From positions 1-48,408 of the forward strand of contig NZ_JABASZ010000005.1 of the NCBI RefSeq assembly GCF_012979275.1: a stretch of DNA of 48,408 nucleotides, in the 5' to 3' direction. This stretch comes from Pseudopontixanthobacter vadosimaris (lineage in GTDB: Bacteria > Pseudomonadota > Alphaproteobacteria > Sphingomonadales > Sphingomonadaceae). The notes beneath the pieces were generated by a model. It did no database searches, had not been told where the DNA came from, and worked only from the letters and a program-made list of their open reading frames with translations. Shown here in pieces: positions 1 through 9,119 of the stretch. How positions within the stretch are numbered: the stretch's first letter is position 1; the number at the start of each line of letters is the position of its first letter. The position numbers were made by a program, and so were the translations under genes.

Positions 1-455
1 GCAGGGCAGGCATTCGGATGGATCGCGTTCAGCGCGGTCAGTTCCCGGCTCCCGCTGTGCCGCCCCCGCCGCCGCCGCCCCCGCCGCCGCCTACTCAGGT
101 GCAGTGCAACACGGGTCCGTATATCGTCTTCTTCAACTGGGATGAATCGACGATCACGCCGGAAGCGGCTTCGATCCTGGACAATGCGGCAACGGCTTAT
201 CGTAACTGCGGTAATGCCTCGGTCATGCTGGCAGGTTACACCGACCGCTCGGGCACCGTCGCTTACAACCTCGGCCTGGCTGAGCGTCGTAATGCTTCGG
301 TCCGTGCTTACCTCACCGGTCGCGGTCTCCCGACCAGCAGCATCAACAGCGAAGCTTTTGGTGAAGCCAATCCCCGTGTCCCGACCGCCGATGGCGTTCG
401 CGAACTGCAGAACCGTCGCGTGGAAATCACGTACGGTCCGGGTTCGGGCATGTAA
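1..455 (+). CDS. OmpA-family outer membrane protein, C-terminal part (5' truncated by window)
   Basis: The reading frame is open from base 3 and has no convincing start, so this is the C-terminal part of a gene that begins left of the window. It holds a run of 11 prolines (bases 60-92), the usual linker between the membrane barrel and the periplasmic domain, then an OmpA-like peptidoglycan-binding domain. The domain shows the family signature region G-Y-T-D-R-S-G followed by N-L-G-L-A-E-R-R-N, and ends with N-R-R-V-E-I. The protein should anchor the outer membrane non-covalently to peptidoglycan. Proline-linked OmpA proteins of this form are common and abundant in sphingomonads. An intrinsic terminator follows 28 bases downstream. 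Whether the missing N-terminus is an eight-stranded barrel cannot be seen. Confidence 0.9.
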   Translation, partial: RAGIRMDRVQRGQFPAPAVPPPPPPPPPPPTQVQCNTGPYIVFFNWDESTITPEAASILDNAATAYRNCGNASVMLAGYTDRSGTVAYNLGLAERRNASVRAYLTGRGLPTSSINSEAFGEANPRVPTADGVRELQNRRVEITYGPGSGM

Positions 456-482
456 TTTTCGCCACACGCGAAAAGATACTGG

Positions 483-512
483 AAAGGGGCCGGAGAAATC
501 CGGCCCCTTTTG
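483..512 (+). terminator. Intrinsic terminator after the OmpA gene
   Basis: An 8-bp GC stem (GGGGCCGG at 486-493 with CCGGCCCC at 500-507) closes a 6-nt loop. It is flanked by AAA on the left and TTTT on the right, which is a classic Rho-independent terminator, placed just after the OmpA stop and before sodC. Confidence 0.85.
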
Positions 513-549
513 CGTTGGTCAAGTAGTTTCAGGCAAAACAGGAAAGATC

Positions 550-1080
550 ATGACCCCTTATTTAGCAACGAGCTTGACTGCTGCGTCCCTGATGCTGGCG
601 GGCTGTTCTACAATGGACGCAATGGGCGAGCAGACGCTCGCAACCGCAAACCTCATGCGCGCGGACGGCGTGCAAGTGGGTACCGCACAAGTGCTGGAGC
701 GCGGCAACACCCTGTCTGTTGCGGTTACCACTACGGCCGCTCCTTCGGGCGTGCACGGGTTCCATCTGCACACGACCGGACAATGTACGGCACCGGACTT
801 TACCTCAGCCGGTGGGCACCTCAACCCTACGGATCAGGAGCATGGAACCTTGAACCCTGCCGGTGCGCATTTTGGGGATCTGCCCAACCTGCGAGTGGAG
901 CCTTCCGGTCGCGGTTCGCTGACGGCGGATCTCAGCGGAACCCATCAGCAGGTCATGGAATGGCTCTTCGACAGCGACGGCACGGCAGTAATGATTCACA
1001 GCGGGCCGGATGATTACCGCACCGAGCCCGCAGGAGCCGCTGGATCACGGATTGCATGCGGCGTTCTTATGCGGTCGTGA
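550..1080 (+). CDS. sodC: Cu/Zn superoxide dismutase, predicted lipoprotein
   Basis: This 176-residue protein should dismutate superoxide in the periplasm. A signal peptide ends in a lipobox, Leu-Ala-Gly-Cys19, so the mature protein is probably lipid-anchored. Metal ligands are visible in order: H72-x-H74 (copper), H90 (bridging), H98, H107 and D110 (zinc), and H150 (copper). C79 and C170 can form the conserved disulfide, and R167 is the active-site arginine that guides superoxide. The ATG at 550 was chosen because the signal peptide starts there and AGGAAAG precedes it. The frame stays open far upstream, inside the OmpA gene, but that part is a shadow. The 3' end overlaps the convergent MFS gene by 14 bases. 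Confidence 0.93.
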   Translation: MTPYLATSLTAASLMLAGCSTMDAMGEQTLATANLMRADGVQVGTAQVLERGNTLSVAVTTTAAPSGVHGFHLHTTGQCTAPDFTSAGGHLNPTDQEHGTLNPAGAHFGDLPNLRVEPSGRGSLTADLSGTHQQVMEWLFDSDGTAVMIHSGPDDYRTEPAGAAGSRIACGVLMRS

Positions 1081-2653
1081 TGCTCTCTTCCCCGGCGTCC
1101 TGTGCAATACGGACCATGTTTGCACTTGCCGCCGGGACCAATCTGATGGCCGCGACAAGCAATACGAAACCGATGGGGGCTGCCCATAGGGTAGCGAGCA
1201 CTCCCTTGCCAAGATCGTCGCCATTCATCGCCGACACGTAGCCGGCCGTGAACGGACCGAGCGCGAGACCCACCAAAGTGGTGGCCAGGAAGAATGTGGC
1301 GGTGGCAATACCGCGCATTCTTGGCAGAACGAGTGCCTGGCTGGTCGCGGCTGCGGCCCCCAGCGCCGATGCGGATAACATCTGTGCCATGAACGCAAGT
1401 ATGTAGAACAGCGTCAGATTGCCGGTGTTGTACATGAAATAGGCCACGGGCACGGGTGTGAGCAGGCCGAACATGATGACGAAGACCCGCCCGGCCGCAT
1501 AGCGTTCGAACAGATAATCGGCGACTCTGCCGCCCAGGATCACTCCCAGGAAACCCGCTACAGCAGCAGGAGCGCCGATGGCGAGACCCAATTCGGTTTT
1601 TGGGACCAGGAAAACCCGTTCGGCGTAAGGCGCAGTCCAATAGGACATCGTGTAGGCGGTGAACGCCACCATCCCATATCCCAGAATCGTGCAAAGAAAT
1701 GCCGGCGACGCCCATGTCAGCCGAAAAGTTGGCAGATCACGTGAATGCAGCGCCACGACCCAGCTGAAGATAGCATAATAGCCAACGCCGAGGAAAACCC
1801 ACTGGTCACGAACGCCGGTGAGTATGATGAGGGCCCAGGCAACAAGAGCTATGACGATCGCCCCGGCGATGTTGATTGCGAGAGCACCCATTCCGCGCAA
1901 TCCGGCGCCGATCAGGGTGAATGGCGGGATGATCTGCAGCAATTCGGCAAAGAAGCCACGAAACGGGTGCGGATCGTGCCTGGTCGGCATTCCATCTATT
2001 GCTCCGCGGACAGGTTCGCGCAGGGTCAGCACCCAAAGCGCCAGCAGCAATCCCGGCAGGCCCACAGCGATGAAGGCAACCTGCCAGCCGGCTAGGTCGA
2101 ATGGCCCACCTTTGGGATAGGCCGAGTTCCATTCCTCGACGATCAACCCGCCGATGAGCAGCGAAATGCCGCCGCCGATATAGAGGCCAGATGAATAGAT
2201 GGCGAGGGCCGTGGCCCGCAGGCGCGCCGGAAACCAGTCGGAAATCAGCGAATAGGCAGAGGGGCTTGCCGTTGCCTCGCCGATTCCGACCCCTGCGCGC
2301 GCGAAGGTCAGCACGGCGCCATTCTTGGCGAAGCCCGACAATGCCGTCATTGTCGACCAGAGCGCCAGGCCGATGCTCATCAGTCGCACCCGCTTCCAGC
2401 TATCCGCCAATTTGCCGAGCGGAATGCCGAAAAGAGCATAGAAGACCGCAAAGGCCGTGCCGTATAGGAACCCGAGATAGTCGTCTTCTACCCCCAGGTC
2501 GGCCTTGATGTCGTTTGCCAGAATCGACAGGATCTGCCGATCGACGAAGTTAAGGACGTAGATCAGCACCAATACGCTGAGGGCGTACCAGCTATAGCCC
2601 GCTACCGGTTGATTCGCGTCCACCCTGACCGGTGGAGCCTGCTCTGCGTTCAA
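1067..2653 (-). CDS. MFS transporter, spinster-like
   Basis: This inner-membrane carrier of the major facilitator superfamily is about 528 residues long with roughly twelve hydrophobic segments. The first helix carries F-V-D-R-Q-I-L-S-I-L-A and the loop after helix 2 has G-K-L-A-D-S-W-K-R-V, both typical of the spinster-like branch common in sphingomonads. The substrate is unknown. The protein is longer than the second MFS of this window (421 residues), partly through an inserted stretch in the middle with extra hydrophobic segments. I prefer a TTG start at 2653 because AGGAGA lies six bases upstream. An ATG at 2698 would overlap queC by 14 bases and has no Shine-Dalgarno sequence. The gene lies 31 bases after queC and may share its transcript. 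Confidence 0.85.
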   Translation of the reverse strand: MNAEQAPPVRVDANQPVAGYSWYALSVLVLIYVLNFVDRQILSILANDIKADLGVEDDYLGFLYGTAFAVFYALFGIPLGKLADSWKRVRLMSIGLALWSTMTALSGFAKNGAVLTFARAGVGIGEATASPSAYSLISDWFPARLRATALAIYSSGLYIGGGISLLIGGLIVEEWNSAYPKGGPFDLAGWQVAFIAVGLPGLLLALWVLTLREPVRGAIDGMPTRHDPHPFRGFFAELLQIIPPFTLIGAGLRGMGALAINIAGAIVIALVAWALIILTGVRDQWVFLGVGYYAIFSWVVALHSRDLPTFRLTWASPAFLCTILGYGMVAFTAYTMSYWTAPYAERVFLVPKTELGLAIGAPAAVAGFLGVILGGRVADYLFERYAAGRVFVIMFGLLTPVPVAYFMYNTGNLTLFYILAFMAQMLSASALGAAAATSQALVLPRMRGIATATFFLATTLVGLALGPFTAGYVSAMNGDDLGKGVLATLWAAPIGFVLLVAAIRLVPAASANMVRIAQDAGEESITTA

Positions 2654-2684
2654 CCGATCTCTCCTGAAACGATTTTTCGCCAGC

Positions 2685-3374
2685 CTATTCCCCGGCATAA
2701 GCAGTATTGTCGATCAATCCTGCTTCGGTAAAGCCCTTTCGCCGCAGGCGGCAGCTGTCGCAGGTGCCGCAGGCCAGGCCTTGGGTTGTCGGATCGTAGC
2801 ACGACCAGCTCCAGGCAGGATCCAGCGACAGGCGCGCCGTTTCACGCGCGATGTCCGCCTTGCTCATATGCTGTAATGGAGCATGAACATTGATCCCGCT
2901 GCCTTCTACGCCGGCCTTGGTGGCCAGACGCGCGGTTTCTTCGAAAGAAGCTATGAAATCTGGGCGGCAGTCGGGATATCCGGAATAATCGAGAGCATTT
3001 ACGCCAATGAAGATGTCCGACGATCCGCTCGCCTCCGCAAACGCGGTGGTGAGCGCAAGAAACACCAGATTACGCGCCGGTACATAAGTGACCGGTATCC
3101 CTTCGGACAGGCCCGCTTTCGGCACAGCGATGTCAGCGGTCAGGGCCGATCCGCCGAAAGGACGCATATCGAGCGAGGTGACGACGTGGCGCGCCACGCC
3201 CAGCTTTGTCGCGATCTTTTCCGCCGCTGCAATCTCGCAGGCGTGGCGCTGCCCATAATTTACCGTGAGGGCATGGACCTTGAAACCCTGCTCGGCAGCA
3301 ATTGCCGCAGAAACCATGGAATCCAGTCCGCCCGAAAGCAGCACGACGGCGATGCTGTCCTGTATCGATTTCAT
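2685..3374 (-). CDS. queC: 7-cyano-7-deazaguanine (preQ0) synthase
   Basis: QueC converts 7-carboxy-7-deazaguanine to preQ0 with ATP and ammonia, the last step before the preQ0 reductase in queuosine tRNA modification. The 229-residue protein starts with the PP-loop ATP motif S14-G-G-L-D-S19. Near the C-terminus, C192, C202, C205 and C208 form the family's zinc site. The ATG at 3374 is preferred over an in-frame ATG at 3410 because AGGA stands just before it and the PP-loop then begins at the usual distance. No other queuosine gene is in the window, so the pathway is dispersed. The function is secure from the two motifs. Confidence 0.95.
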   Translation of the reverse strand: MKSIQDSIAVVLLSGGLDSMVSAAIAAEQGFKVHALTVNYGQRHACEIAAAEKIATKLGVARHVVTSLDMRPFGGSALTADIAVPKAGLSEGIPVTYVPARNLVFLALTTAFAEASGSSDIFIGVNALDYSGYPDCRPDFIASFEETARLATKAGVEGSGINVHAPLQHMSKADIARETARLSLDPAWSWSCYDPTTQGLACGTCDSCRLRRKGFTEAGLIDNTAYAGE

Positions 3375-3434
3375 GTGTCCTGCGCTAGGGCGTAGGCCTG
3401 CAGCCTTCAACGAGTTTTTCCCGATTCGCGGCTG

Positions 3435-3872
3435 CTAGCGGCAAGCCCCTGTCCGGCGCGCTTCCGCTGAAAGCTCGAACGGCATACCGCCGGAAATCCC
3501 CTGACTGTCGATCTGCACGAGACGTGCGGTTTCCCTGCGGATGCTGGTTCGGCCATAGCCATTTCCCTGGCAGGTGTACTGCACAGTCACTTGCTTCGAA
3601 CCATTCTCGACCACGAACCGGTTGCAGTCGTTTGCGGCGTGCTTCAGCTTGATCAGTTCCTGCCCGTTCCTCACGCAGATGTTCTTCGGGCCGCTACCAC
3701 TACGATAACGCAGTTGCCAAACCCCGCGATCGACATTGTTCAACATATGCAGTTCGGGCGCCTGGGCGATCGCCGGGTAGCCGGCCACGGCGAGGGGCAC
3801 GGCAAGCAGGGCTGCCGACAGGTGCAACTTTCCGAGTGAGCGAAAATGCTCCGGCCATTTCTGGATCATCAT
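3435..3872 (-). CDS. Exported small protein, DUF3617-like
   Basis: This protein of about 145 residues starts with a clear signal peptide (hydrophobic stretch with L-S-A-A-L-L-A-V-P-L-A-V, Ala-rich cleavage region near I-A-Q-A). The mature part has four cysteines spaced like the DUF3617 family: one after the first conserved W, one in a N-D-C motif, one in a Y-T-C motif and one at the end (T-G-A-C-R). These probably form two disulfides in the periplasm. The function of the family is unknown. The start at 3872 is supported by GGAAG five bases upstream; the frame extends to an ATG at 3920 without such a site. The family assignment is from the pattern only and is moderate. Confidence 0.7.
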   Translation of the reverse strand: MMIQKWPEHFRSLGKLHLSAALLAVPLAVAGYPAIAQAPELHMLNNVDRGVWQLRYRSGSGPKNICVRNGQELIKLKHAANDCNRFVVENGSKQVTVQYTCQGNGYGRTSIRRETARLVQIDSQGISGGMPFELSAEARRTGACR

Positions 3873-3938
3873 TCTACTTCCAACCGAGACAGGGAGGTTG
3901 CGTTCGGATGAGAGACGCAACTGCAGCGCAGAGGCGTC

Positions 3939-4853
3939 TCATAGAATCTCGAACGTCTTTGAACAGAACGCACAATCGACCATTATTTTCCCATCATCGT
4001 CCCTCATCTCGTCCTGTTCTGCGGGCGCGAAACGAGAGATGATCGATCGGTAGTGATCGACCGAGCAACGGCAGCCTCGCACGAGCTTCGCGCCGGACTG
4101 GATCCTCACCTGGTCTTCTTCATGAAACAGCCGCCAGACGAGAGCCTCCAGAGAAAGATCCGCATCCGCCAGTTCGTCATGACGAATGCTGCTCGCCAGG
4201 ATCGCGACATGATCCCATTCGGGATGATCGAGGCGCACGTGCAATCGCTCCCTGCCCTCTTCTCCATCGGCAAGATGCTGCACCAGAAGGCCGCCGGCGA
4301 TGCAGCCGTTCGGACCTTTCTGCACGGCGACCCGAATCAGCGTCGGCACCTGCTCCGATTGCACGAAGTAGGATTCGCATGCCTCACCCAGCGTCTCGCC
4401 TTCGAGTGGCACGATTCCCTGATATCTGCCTTTTCCACCCGTCCGATCAAAGGTCAAAGCCAGATAGCCTTCACCAAACAGCGCCCTGAGCGACGGATTT
4501 GCCCCAAGCTCATTCAGCCGATCCGCGTCAAAATCGACATATCCGCGCAATTCGCCGCCCTTGTAGTCGCAGGCGAGCAGCCGGATCACGCCACCCTGCG
4601 TTTGCGCCTGCATCGTCATCTGACTGCCTTCTTCCTTTACCAGGCTGCCGATCAGTGCAGACAGGACCAGCGCCTCCGCCAGGCAGTGGGTGATTGCCGG
4701 CGGATAGTCATGGGCAGCGAGGATCGCGTCTATCGACTTGTCAAGCCTTGCAACGCGGCCGCGTACATTCCGCGATGCGATGGTAAACCCCATCACCTGG
4801 TCGGCATAGGTTTCCTCGGAACTGCGGGAGACAAGGGAGCTGCTTTGTGTCAT
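3939..4853 (-). CDS. hslO: Redox-regulated chaperone Hsp33
   Basis: Hsp33 is a cytoplasmic holdase chaperone switched on by oxidation. The 304-residue protein has the zinc-binding redox switch at its end, C261-x-C263 and C294-x-x-C297, as the family requires. When oxidised by hypochlorite or peroxide with unfolding stress, these cysteines form two disulfides and expose client-binding surfaces. The gene lies 83 bases after argF on the same strand and may be the last gene of the argD-argF-hslO transcript, a common order in alphaproteobacteria. Length and motifs are normal. Confidence 0.94.
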   Translation of the reverse strand: MTQSSSLVSRSSEETYADQVMGFTIASRNVRGRVARLDKSIDAILAAHDYPPAITHCLAEALVLSALIGSLVKEEGSQMTMQAQTQGGVIRLLACDYKGGELRGYVDFDADRLNELGANPSLRALFGEGYLALTFDRTGGKGRYQGIVPLEGETLGEACESYFVQSEQVPTLIRVAVQKGPNGCIAGGLLVQHLADGEEGRERLHVRLDHPEWDHVAILASSIRHDELADADLSLEALVWRLFHEEDQVRIQSGAKLVRGCRCSVDHYRSIISRFAPAEQDEMRDDDGKIMVDCAFCSKTFEIL

Positions 4854-4936
4854 TCGCCCCCATATGGGAAGCGGGCGGCCGATTCAAAGACCTGCCAGAC
4901 GCTGCAAGACAGACGCCCCAGACCGCAACTTGCAGG

Positions 4937-5866
4937 TCAGAGTTTGCCGAAGCACCACAGCAGGATCGATTTCTGCGCATGGACGCGATTCTCAGCCTCG
5001 TCAAACACGAGCGATCGTGATCCTTCGAAAACCGATTCGCTGACTTCTTCGCCCACATGGGCCGGCAGGCAGTGCAGGAACACCGCACCCGGTTTCGCTT
5101 TCGCCAGCAGGCCATCGTTCACCTGGTACGGAGCCATGGCAGCCAGCTTCGGCGCGGCATGATCCTGCCCCATGGAAACCCAGGTATCGGTCACGATCAC
5201 ATCGGCAGAGTCAGCTGCTTCTGCCGGGTCACGGGTGATCGTCACCCGAGCACCGTTGCTGCGCGCCTGCGCCAGAAAGGCGGCATCGGGATCATACCCT
5301 TGCGGGACGGCTATGCGCACATTGAACTTCAACAAACCGGCTGCTTCGAGAATAGAATTCAGCACGTTGTTCCCATCGCCGAACCAGGCGAGTTCTAGCC
5401 CCTCAAGCGTCTTGCCATTTTCCGCCAGGGTCAGCAGATCGGCGACGATCTGACAGGGATGCGACCGGTCCGTCAAACCGTTGATGATCGGCACTGTCGC
5501 ATGATGGGCCAGTTCCTCGATCTTGGCATGATCGTCGGTGCGGATCATGATGGCGTCGACCATGCGGCTCAGCACGCGAGCCGTGTCGGCGACGCTTTCG
5601 CCGCGCCCGATCTGCGTCGACCCGGCTTCCATGATGAGTGCACTGCCCCCCAGCTGGCGCATGGCAACGTCGAAACTGACGCGGGTACGTGTGGAGTTCT
5701 TCTCGAAGATCATCGCCAGAAGGTAGCCATCCAGCGGCGCATCGGCATCGCGCGCACCTTTTCGCAATCCCTCTCGCGCCGCTTTGCGTGTCAGGGCATC
5801 GTCGATCATCGCATTCAGCGCATCCGGCCCGGCGGCAGACAGAGCGAGAAAATGCCGGACATTCAT
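4937..5866 (-). CDS. argF: Ornithine carbamoyltransferase
   Basis: The enzyme makes citrulline from ornithine and carbamoyl phosphate in arginine biosynthesis. The 309-residue sequence has the carbamoyl-phosphate motif S58-T-R-T-R62, the H136-P-C-Q139 motif, and H265-C-L-P268 which closes the ornithine site. Its ATG shares one base with the argD stop (TGATG), so the two are translationally coupled. The length is typical of anabolic trimeric enzymes. Confidence 0.96.
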   Translation of the reverse strand: MNVRHFLALSAAGPDALNAMIDDALTRKAAREGLRKGARDADAPLDGYLLAMIFEKNSTRTRVSFDVAMRQLGGSALIMEAGSTQIGRGESVADTARVLSRMVDAIMIRTDDHAKIEELAHHATVPIINGLTDRSHPCQIVADLLTLAENGKTLEGLELAWFGDGNNVLNSILEAAGLLKFNVRIAVPQGYDPDAAFLAQARSNGARVTITRDPAEAADSADVIVTDTWVSMGQDHAAPKLAAMAPYQVNDGLLAKAKPGAVFLHCLPAHVGEEVSESVFEGSRSLVFDEAENRVHAQKSILLWCFGKL

Positions 5867-7056
5867 CAGACAGCGTCCGGCACGATGTAATCGTCGGCTC
5901 CGGCGGAAAGTTTGCCGAAGAACTCCTCTATCTCCGCCTCACCCACTACCAGGGGGGGAAGCAGCCGCAGCGTGTTGTCGCCCGCCGCCACCGTAAGAAG
6001 CTGGTGATTGTCGCGCAGGTGAACGAAGAAGGGGCGGCTTTCGACCTTCATCTTGAGACCCAGCATGAGGCCTGCGCCGCGCACCGATTCGAATAGATGC
6101 GGATAATTGCCGATGAACTGCTCGAGCCCGCTGCGTATCCGATCGCCCTTCTCCCGCACGCTTGCGAGAAATTCCTCGTTTGCAACCGCGTCGATGACGG
6201 CGCTGCCGGCGGCCATCGCCAGCGGATTGCCGCCATAGGTCGATCCATGCGTGCCGAAGGTCATCCCGCGCGCGGCTTTTTCCGTGGCGAGACAGGCACC
6301 GAGCGGGAACCCGCCGCCGATGCCCTTGGCGGTAGCCATGATGTCCGGTGTAATGCCATACAGTTCATGTGCATAAAGTCTGCCGGTGCGGGCAACGCCG
6401 CATTGCACTTCGTCCAGAACCAGCATCAAATCATGCTTGTCGGCCAAAGCCCGCAATCCGGCCAGGAATTCCTGGCTGGCGGGACGGATACCCCCTTCTC
6501 CCTGGATCGGTTCGACGAGAAAGCCTGCGGTGTTCGGCCCCATCAACGCCTTCGCCGATTCCAGATCGTTCCATTCCGCATAGCGAAAGCCGGGAAGCAG
6601 CGGCTGAAAGCCCTTGTGCATCTTTTCCTGATTCGATGCGCTGATCGTCGCCATCGTGCGGCCGTGGAACGCATTCGCAAAGGTGATCAGTTCCGTCCGT
6701 TTCTCGTCACCCCCCGACTGGTGATAGGCACGAGCGGTCTTGATGGCGGTCTCGACCGCTTCAGCGCCCGAGTTCGTGAAGAACACCGTATCCGCGAAAG
6801 TCTTGTCAACCAGTTGCTGCGCCAGCCGTTCACCCTGCGGGCTGCCATACAGATTGGACACATGCATCAGCGTTTCCGCCTGACGCTGGATGGCACCGAT
6901 CAGGCCCGGATGCGAATGGCCGAGCAGATTGACCGCGATACCGCTGGCAAAATCCAGATAGCGGGTGCCGTCCTCATCGATCAGATGACAGTTTTCCCCA
7001 CGCACCGGTCGCACGTCGCAACGAGGATAGACGGGCATCAGCGGAGTGATCGACAT
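5866..7056 (-). CDS. argD: Acetylornithine aminotransferase
   Basis: This PLP enzyme (396 residues, class III aminotransferase) converts N-acetylglutamate semialdehyde to N-acetylornithine and may also serve succinyldiaminopimelate in lysine synthesis. Visible are N95-S-G-A-E-A (phosphate binding), the L-D215-E-V-Q stretch with the aspartate that contacts the PLP nitrogen, and K244 in A-T-A-K-G-I-G-G-G, the Schiff-base lysine. It is the first gene of argD-argF-hslO. About 190 bases separate it from the upstream cold-shock gene; they hold a strong inverted repeat and presumably the operon promoter. Confidence 0.95.
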   Translation of the reverse strand: MSITPLMPVYPRCDVRPVRGENCHLIDEDGTRYLDFASGIAVNLLGHSHPGLIGAIQRQAETLMHVSNLYGSPQGERLAQQLVDKTFADTVFFTNSGAEAVETAIKTARAYHQSGGDEKRTELITFANAFHGRTMATISASNQEKMHKGFQPLLPGFRYAEWNDLESAKALMGPNTAGFLVEPIQGEGGIRPASQEFLAGLRALADKHDLMLVLDEVQCGVARTGRLYAHELYGITPDIMATAKGIGGGFPLGACLATEKAARGMTFGTHGSTYGGNPLAMAAGSAVIDAVANEEFLASVREKGDRIRSGLEQFIGNYPHLFESVRGAGLMLGLKMKVESRPFFVHLRDNHQLLTVAAGDNTLRLLPPLVVGEAEIEEFFGKLSAGADDYIVPDAV

Positions 7057-7140
7057 GCGGCATGATCCTTTGGGTTAACAGTATTTTCGTGCGCGACCGC
7101 GGCAAGTGAGGGCGATCGGCACAGATTGCCGCCTGAAACG

Positions 7141-7177
7141 GCAAATGGCGGCGCCCGTCAAGGAAGCCGCCATTTGC
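7141..7177. terminator. Perfect 12-bp inverted repeat between the cold-shock gene and argD
   Basis: GCAAATGGCGGC (7141-7152) and GCCGCCATTTGC (7166-7177) are perfectly complementary with a 13-base spacer. It lies 69 bases past the cold-shock stop and 85 bases ahead of argD. A long GC stem fits transcript termination or 3'-end protection of the cold-shock mRNA, but neither side has a T tract, so the role is uncertain. Confidence 0.5.
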
Positions 7178-7245
7178 AGAACATCGTCAGCGGCCAAAGC
7201 CTGGCGGGAGGACTGGACGGCAACCGCCCGAATCCTCCCTCGTCG

Positions 7246-8049
7246 TCAGTTCTGGATTGGGACCAGATTGACCGCGGAATGCTTGCCGCGGCGGTCGACT
7301 TCGAGATCGAATTCGAACTTGTCGCCTTCATTGATCTCGCGCAGACCCGAACGCTCGACCGCGCTGATATGCACGAAAGCGTCAGGCTGGCCATCGTCAC
7401 GAACGATGAAGCCGAATCCCTTCATGGCGTTGAAGAACTTGACCGTGCCGGTTGCCTTCTCGCCAGTCAGTTCCCGCTGCGGGGCACCGCGCTCCGCCCG
7501 GTCGCCGCCTGCGCCGCCCGAAACGGGGATCACGTCGCCAACGACCTGCAAATCCTGAGCCGAAATCTTGCCGCCCCGATCAACGAGGTTGAATTCGAGT
7601 TCCTGCCCTTCGGCAAGGCCTTCGAGACCGGCACGTTCGACAGCGCTGATGTGCACGAAGACATCTTCGCCGCCGCCTTCCTGTGCAACGAAGCCGAAGC
7701 CCTTCTGCGAATTGAAGAACTTCACGGTTCCCTTACCGGTCCCGACGACCTGTGCGGGCATGCGGTTGAAGCCGCCGCCGCCCCCAGCGGGACGTCCGCC
7801 GCCAGCGCCGCCGCCGAAGCCGCCACCGCGATTTCCGCCACCGCCGAAACGGTCACCGCCACCACCGAAACGATCGCCGCCACCGCCGAAGCGATCGCCG
7901 CCGCCGCCGAAGCGATCGCCACCTCCGCCGAACCGGTCGCCGCCGCCACCGAAATTGTCTCCGCCGCCACCGAAGGGGTCGAAGCTGTCTTCCCCGAATC
8001 CGTCGCGCTTGTCCCTGCCGCGGCCACGGCGGCCTTTATCGTAACCCAT
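7246..8049 (-). CDS. Double cold-shock-domain protein with Gly-rich N-terminal repeats
   Basis: This 267-residue RNA-binding protein has two cold-shock domains, about residues 105-171 and 198-264. Each has the RNP1 core K-G-F-G-F and RNP2 core F-V-H-I-S-A-V-E. Ahead of them is a basic patch rich in R and K (residues 5-15), then a low-complexity tail (27-94) built from GGGGDRF heptads and G-rich runs. The domains should bind single-stranded RNA, and the tail resembles RGG-type disordered regions. Double-domain CspA proteins are usual in sphingomonads and rhizobia; a tail this repetitive is less so. The ATG at 8049 was chosen because M-G-Y-D-x-G-R-R-G-R fits the family start. The frame is open to an ATG at 8175, but that stretch looks like leader sequence. 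Confidence 0.9.
   Translation of the reverse strand: MGYDKGRRGRGRDKRDGFGEDSFDPFGGGGDNFGGGGDRFGGGGDRFGGGGDRFGGGGDRFGGGGDRFGGGGNRGGGFGGGAGGGRPAGGGGGFNRMPAQVVGTGKGTVKFFNSQKGFGFVAQEGGGEDVFVHISAVERAGLEGLAEGQELEFNLVDRGGKISAQDLQVVGDVIPVSGGAGGDRAERGAPQRELTGEKATGTVKFFNAMKGFGFIVRDDGQPDAFVHISAVERSGLREINEGDKFEFDLEVDRRGKHSAVNLVPIQN
7830..7977 (-). repeat. Tandem 21-bp repeat encoding GGGGDRF heptads
   Basis: Seven consecutive imperfect 21-bp units lie inside the cold-shock gene and encode G-G-G-G-D-N-F, five copies of G-G-G-G-D-R-F, and G-G-G-G-N-R-G. Third-base differences between units show they are maintained as protein sequence. Copy number is likely to vary between strains through slippage. Confidence 0.85.
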
Positions 8050-8297
8050 AGTCCAGAACGTACCTTCGTCTCGCCGCCCTCTTCCCCGAACCGGCTGCGT
8101 GGACGGACCGCGCCGGAGCTGGCGAAACACGATTAGGTTCGTATCCCCGCCTCTGAAACCATTACCATAGCCCACAATAGCCGGTCATGCGAATTATTTA
8201 AGTCATGCATCCCTGCTGAACTGTAATTGTGACATTTTGGCATGGTGGCAGCACCACGCACTTGCGTGATGATGCGGGACTGGGCAGGAGCGGCAGC

Positions 8298-9119
8298 ATG
8301 GACATTGTCGCTCTTCTGTCGGACCCGGCCGCCTGGGCCGCCCTGCTGACCCTGATCGTGCTGGAAGTGGTACTGGGCATCGACAATCTGATCTTTATCG
8401 CGATCCTGTCGAACAAATTGCCCGCGCATCAGCAGGAAAAGGCCCGCCGTATCGGCCTGCTCCTTGCCCTCGTCATGCGAATCGGAATGCTGATGCTGAT
8501 CGGCTGGCTGGTCACATTGCAGACGCCGCTGTTCGACCTCGGCATCGAGGGAACGCCCAACGAATATGGCGCGCCGACATTTGAAACCGCCTTTTCCGGA
8601 CGCGATCTCATCCTGCTGGTCGGCGGATTGTTCCTGCTCTGGAAGGCGACCAAGGAAATCCATCATTCGATGGAGCCGGAAGACAAATCGGGCGACCTGC
8701 TGGACAAGACTGCGGGAGCAGCGGAGATCACCTTCACAGCAGCCATCGCACAGATCATCGCCATCGATATGGTCTTCTCCATCGATTCGATCCTCACCGC
8801 GGTCGGCATGACCGACGAGATACCCATCATGGTCACGGCCGTGGTCATTACGGTCGGCATCATGCTGGTGGCCGCCAATCCGCTGTCGCGCTTCATCGAC
8901 CGGAACCCCACGCTGGTGATGCTGGCCCTGGCCTTCCTGGTCATGATCGGCCTGGTGCTGATTGCGGATGGCTTCGGCTTCCACGTTCCGAAAGGCTATA
9001 TATACGCTGCGATGGGCTTTTCGGTCGGGGTCGAATTGCTCAACATGGTCCAGCGTGACCGGCGTGCGAAAGAGCGCGCAGCGGCCGCAGACGAAGCGGG
9101 TGAGGTATCTGCGACATGA
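8298..9119 (+). CDS. TerC-family integral membrane protein
   Basis: This 273-residue protein has about seven hydrophobic segments and the two conserved acidic motifs of the TerC family: V-L-G-I-D29-N-L in helix 1 and D157-M-V-F-S-I-D163-S in the middle. In characterised relatives these aspartates are tied to metal (manganese) export or metalation of exported proteins; the specific role here is inferred. The ATG at 8298 has AGGAG seven bases upstream; an earlier in-frame GTG at 8229 would add 23 residues lacking family likeness. The stop overlaps the next gene by four bases (ATGA), so both are likely translated together. A charged tail (R-D-R-R-A-K-E-R) follows the last helix. Confidence 0.9.
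   Translation: MDIVALLSDPAAWAALLTLIVLEVVLGIDNLIFIAILSNKLPAHQQEKARRIGLLLALVMRIGMLMLIGWLVTLQTPLFDLGIEGTPNEYGAPTFETAFSGRDLILLVGGLFLLWKATKEIHHSMEPEDKSGDLLDKTAGAAEITFTAAIAQIIAIDMVFSIDSILTAVGMTDEIPIMVTAVVITVGIMLVAANPLSRFIDRNPTLVMLALAFLVMIGLVLIADGFGFHVPKGYIYAAMGFSVGVELLNMVQRDRRAKERAAAADEAGEVSAT

Noticed and set aside
7830-7977. Possible CRISPR-like array
   Set aside because: The 21-bp units are contiguous with no spacers and code for protein repeats.
7126-8136. Ala-rich repeated ORF opposite the cold-shock gene
   Set aside because: The repeat is caused by the GGGGDRF codons read in reverse.
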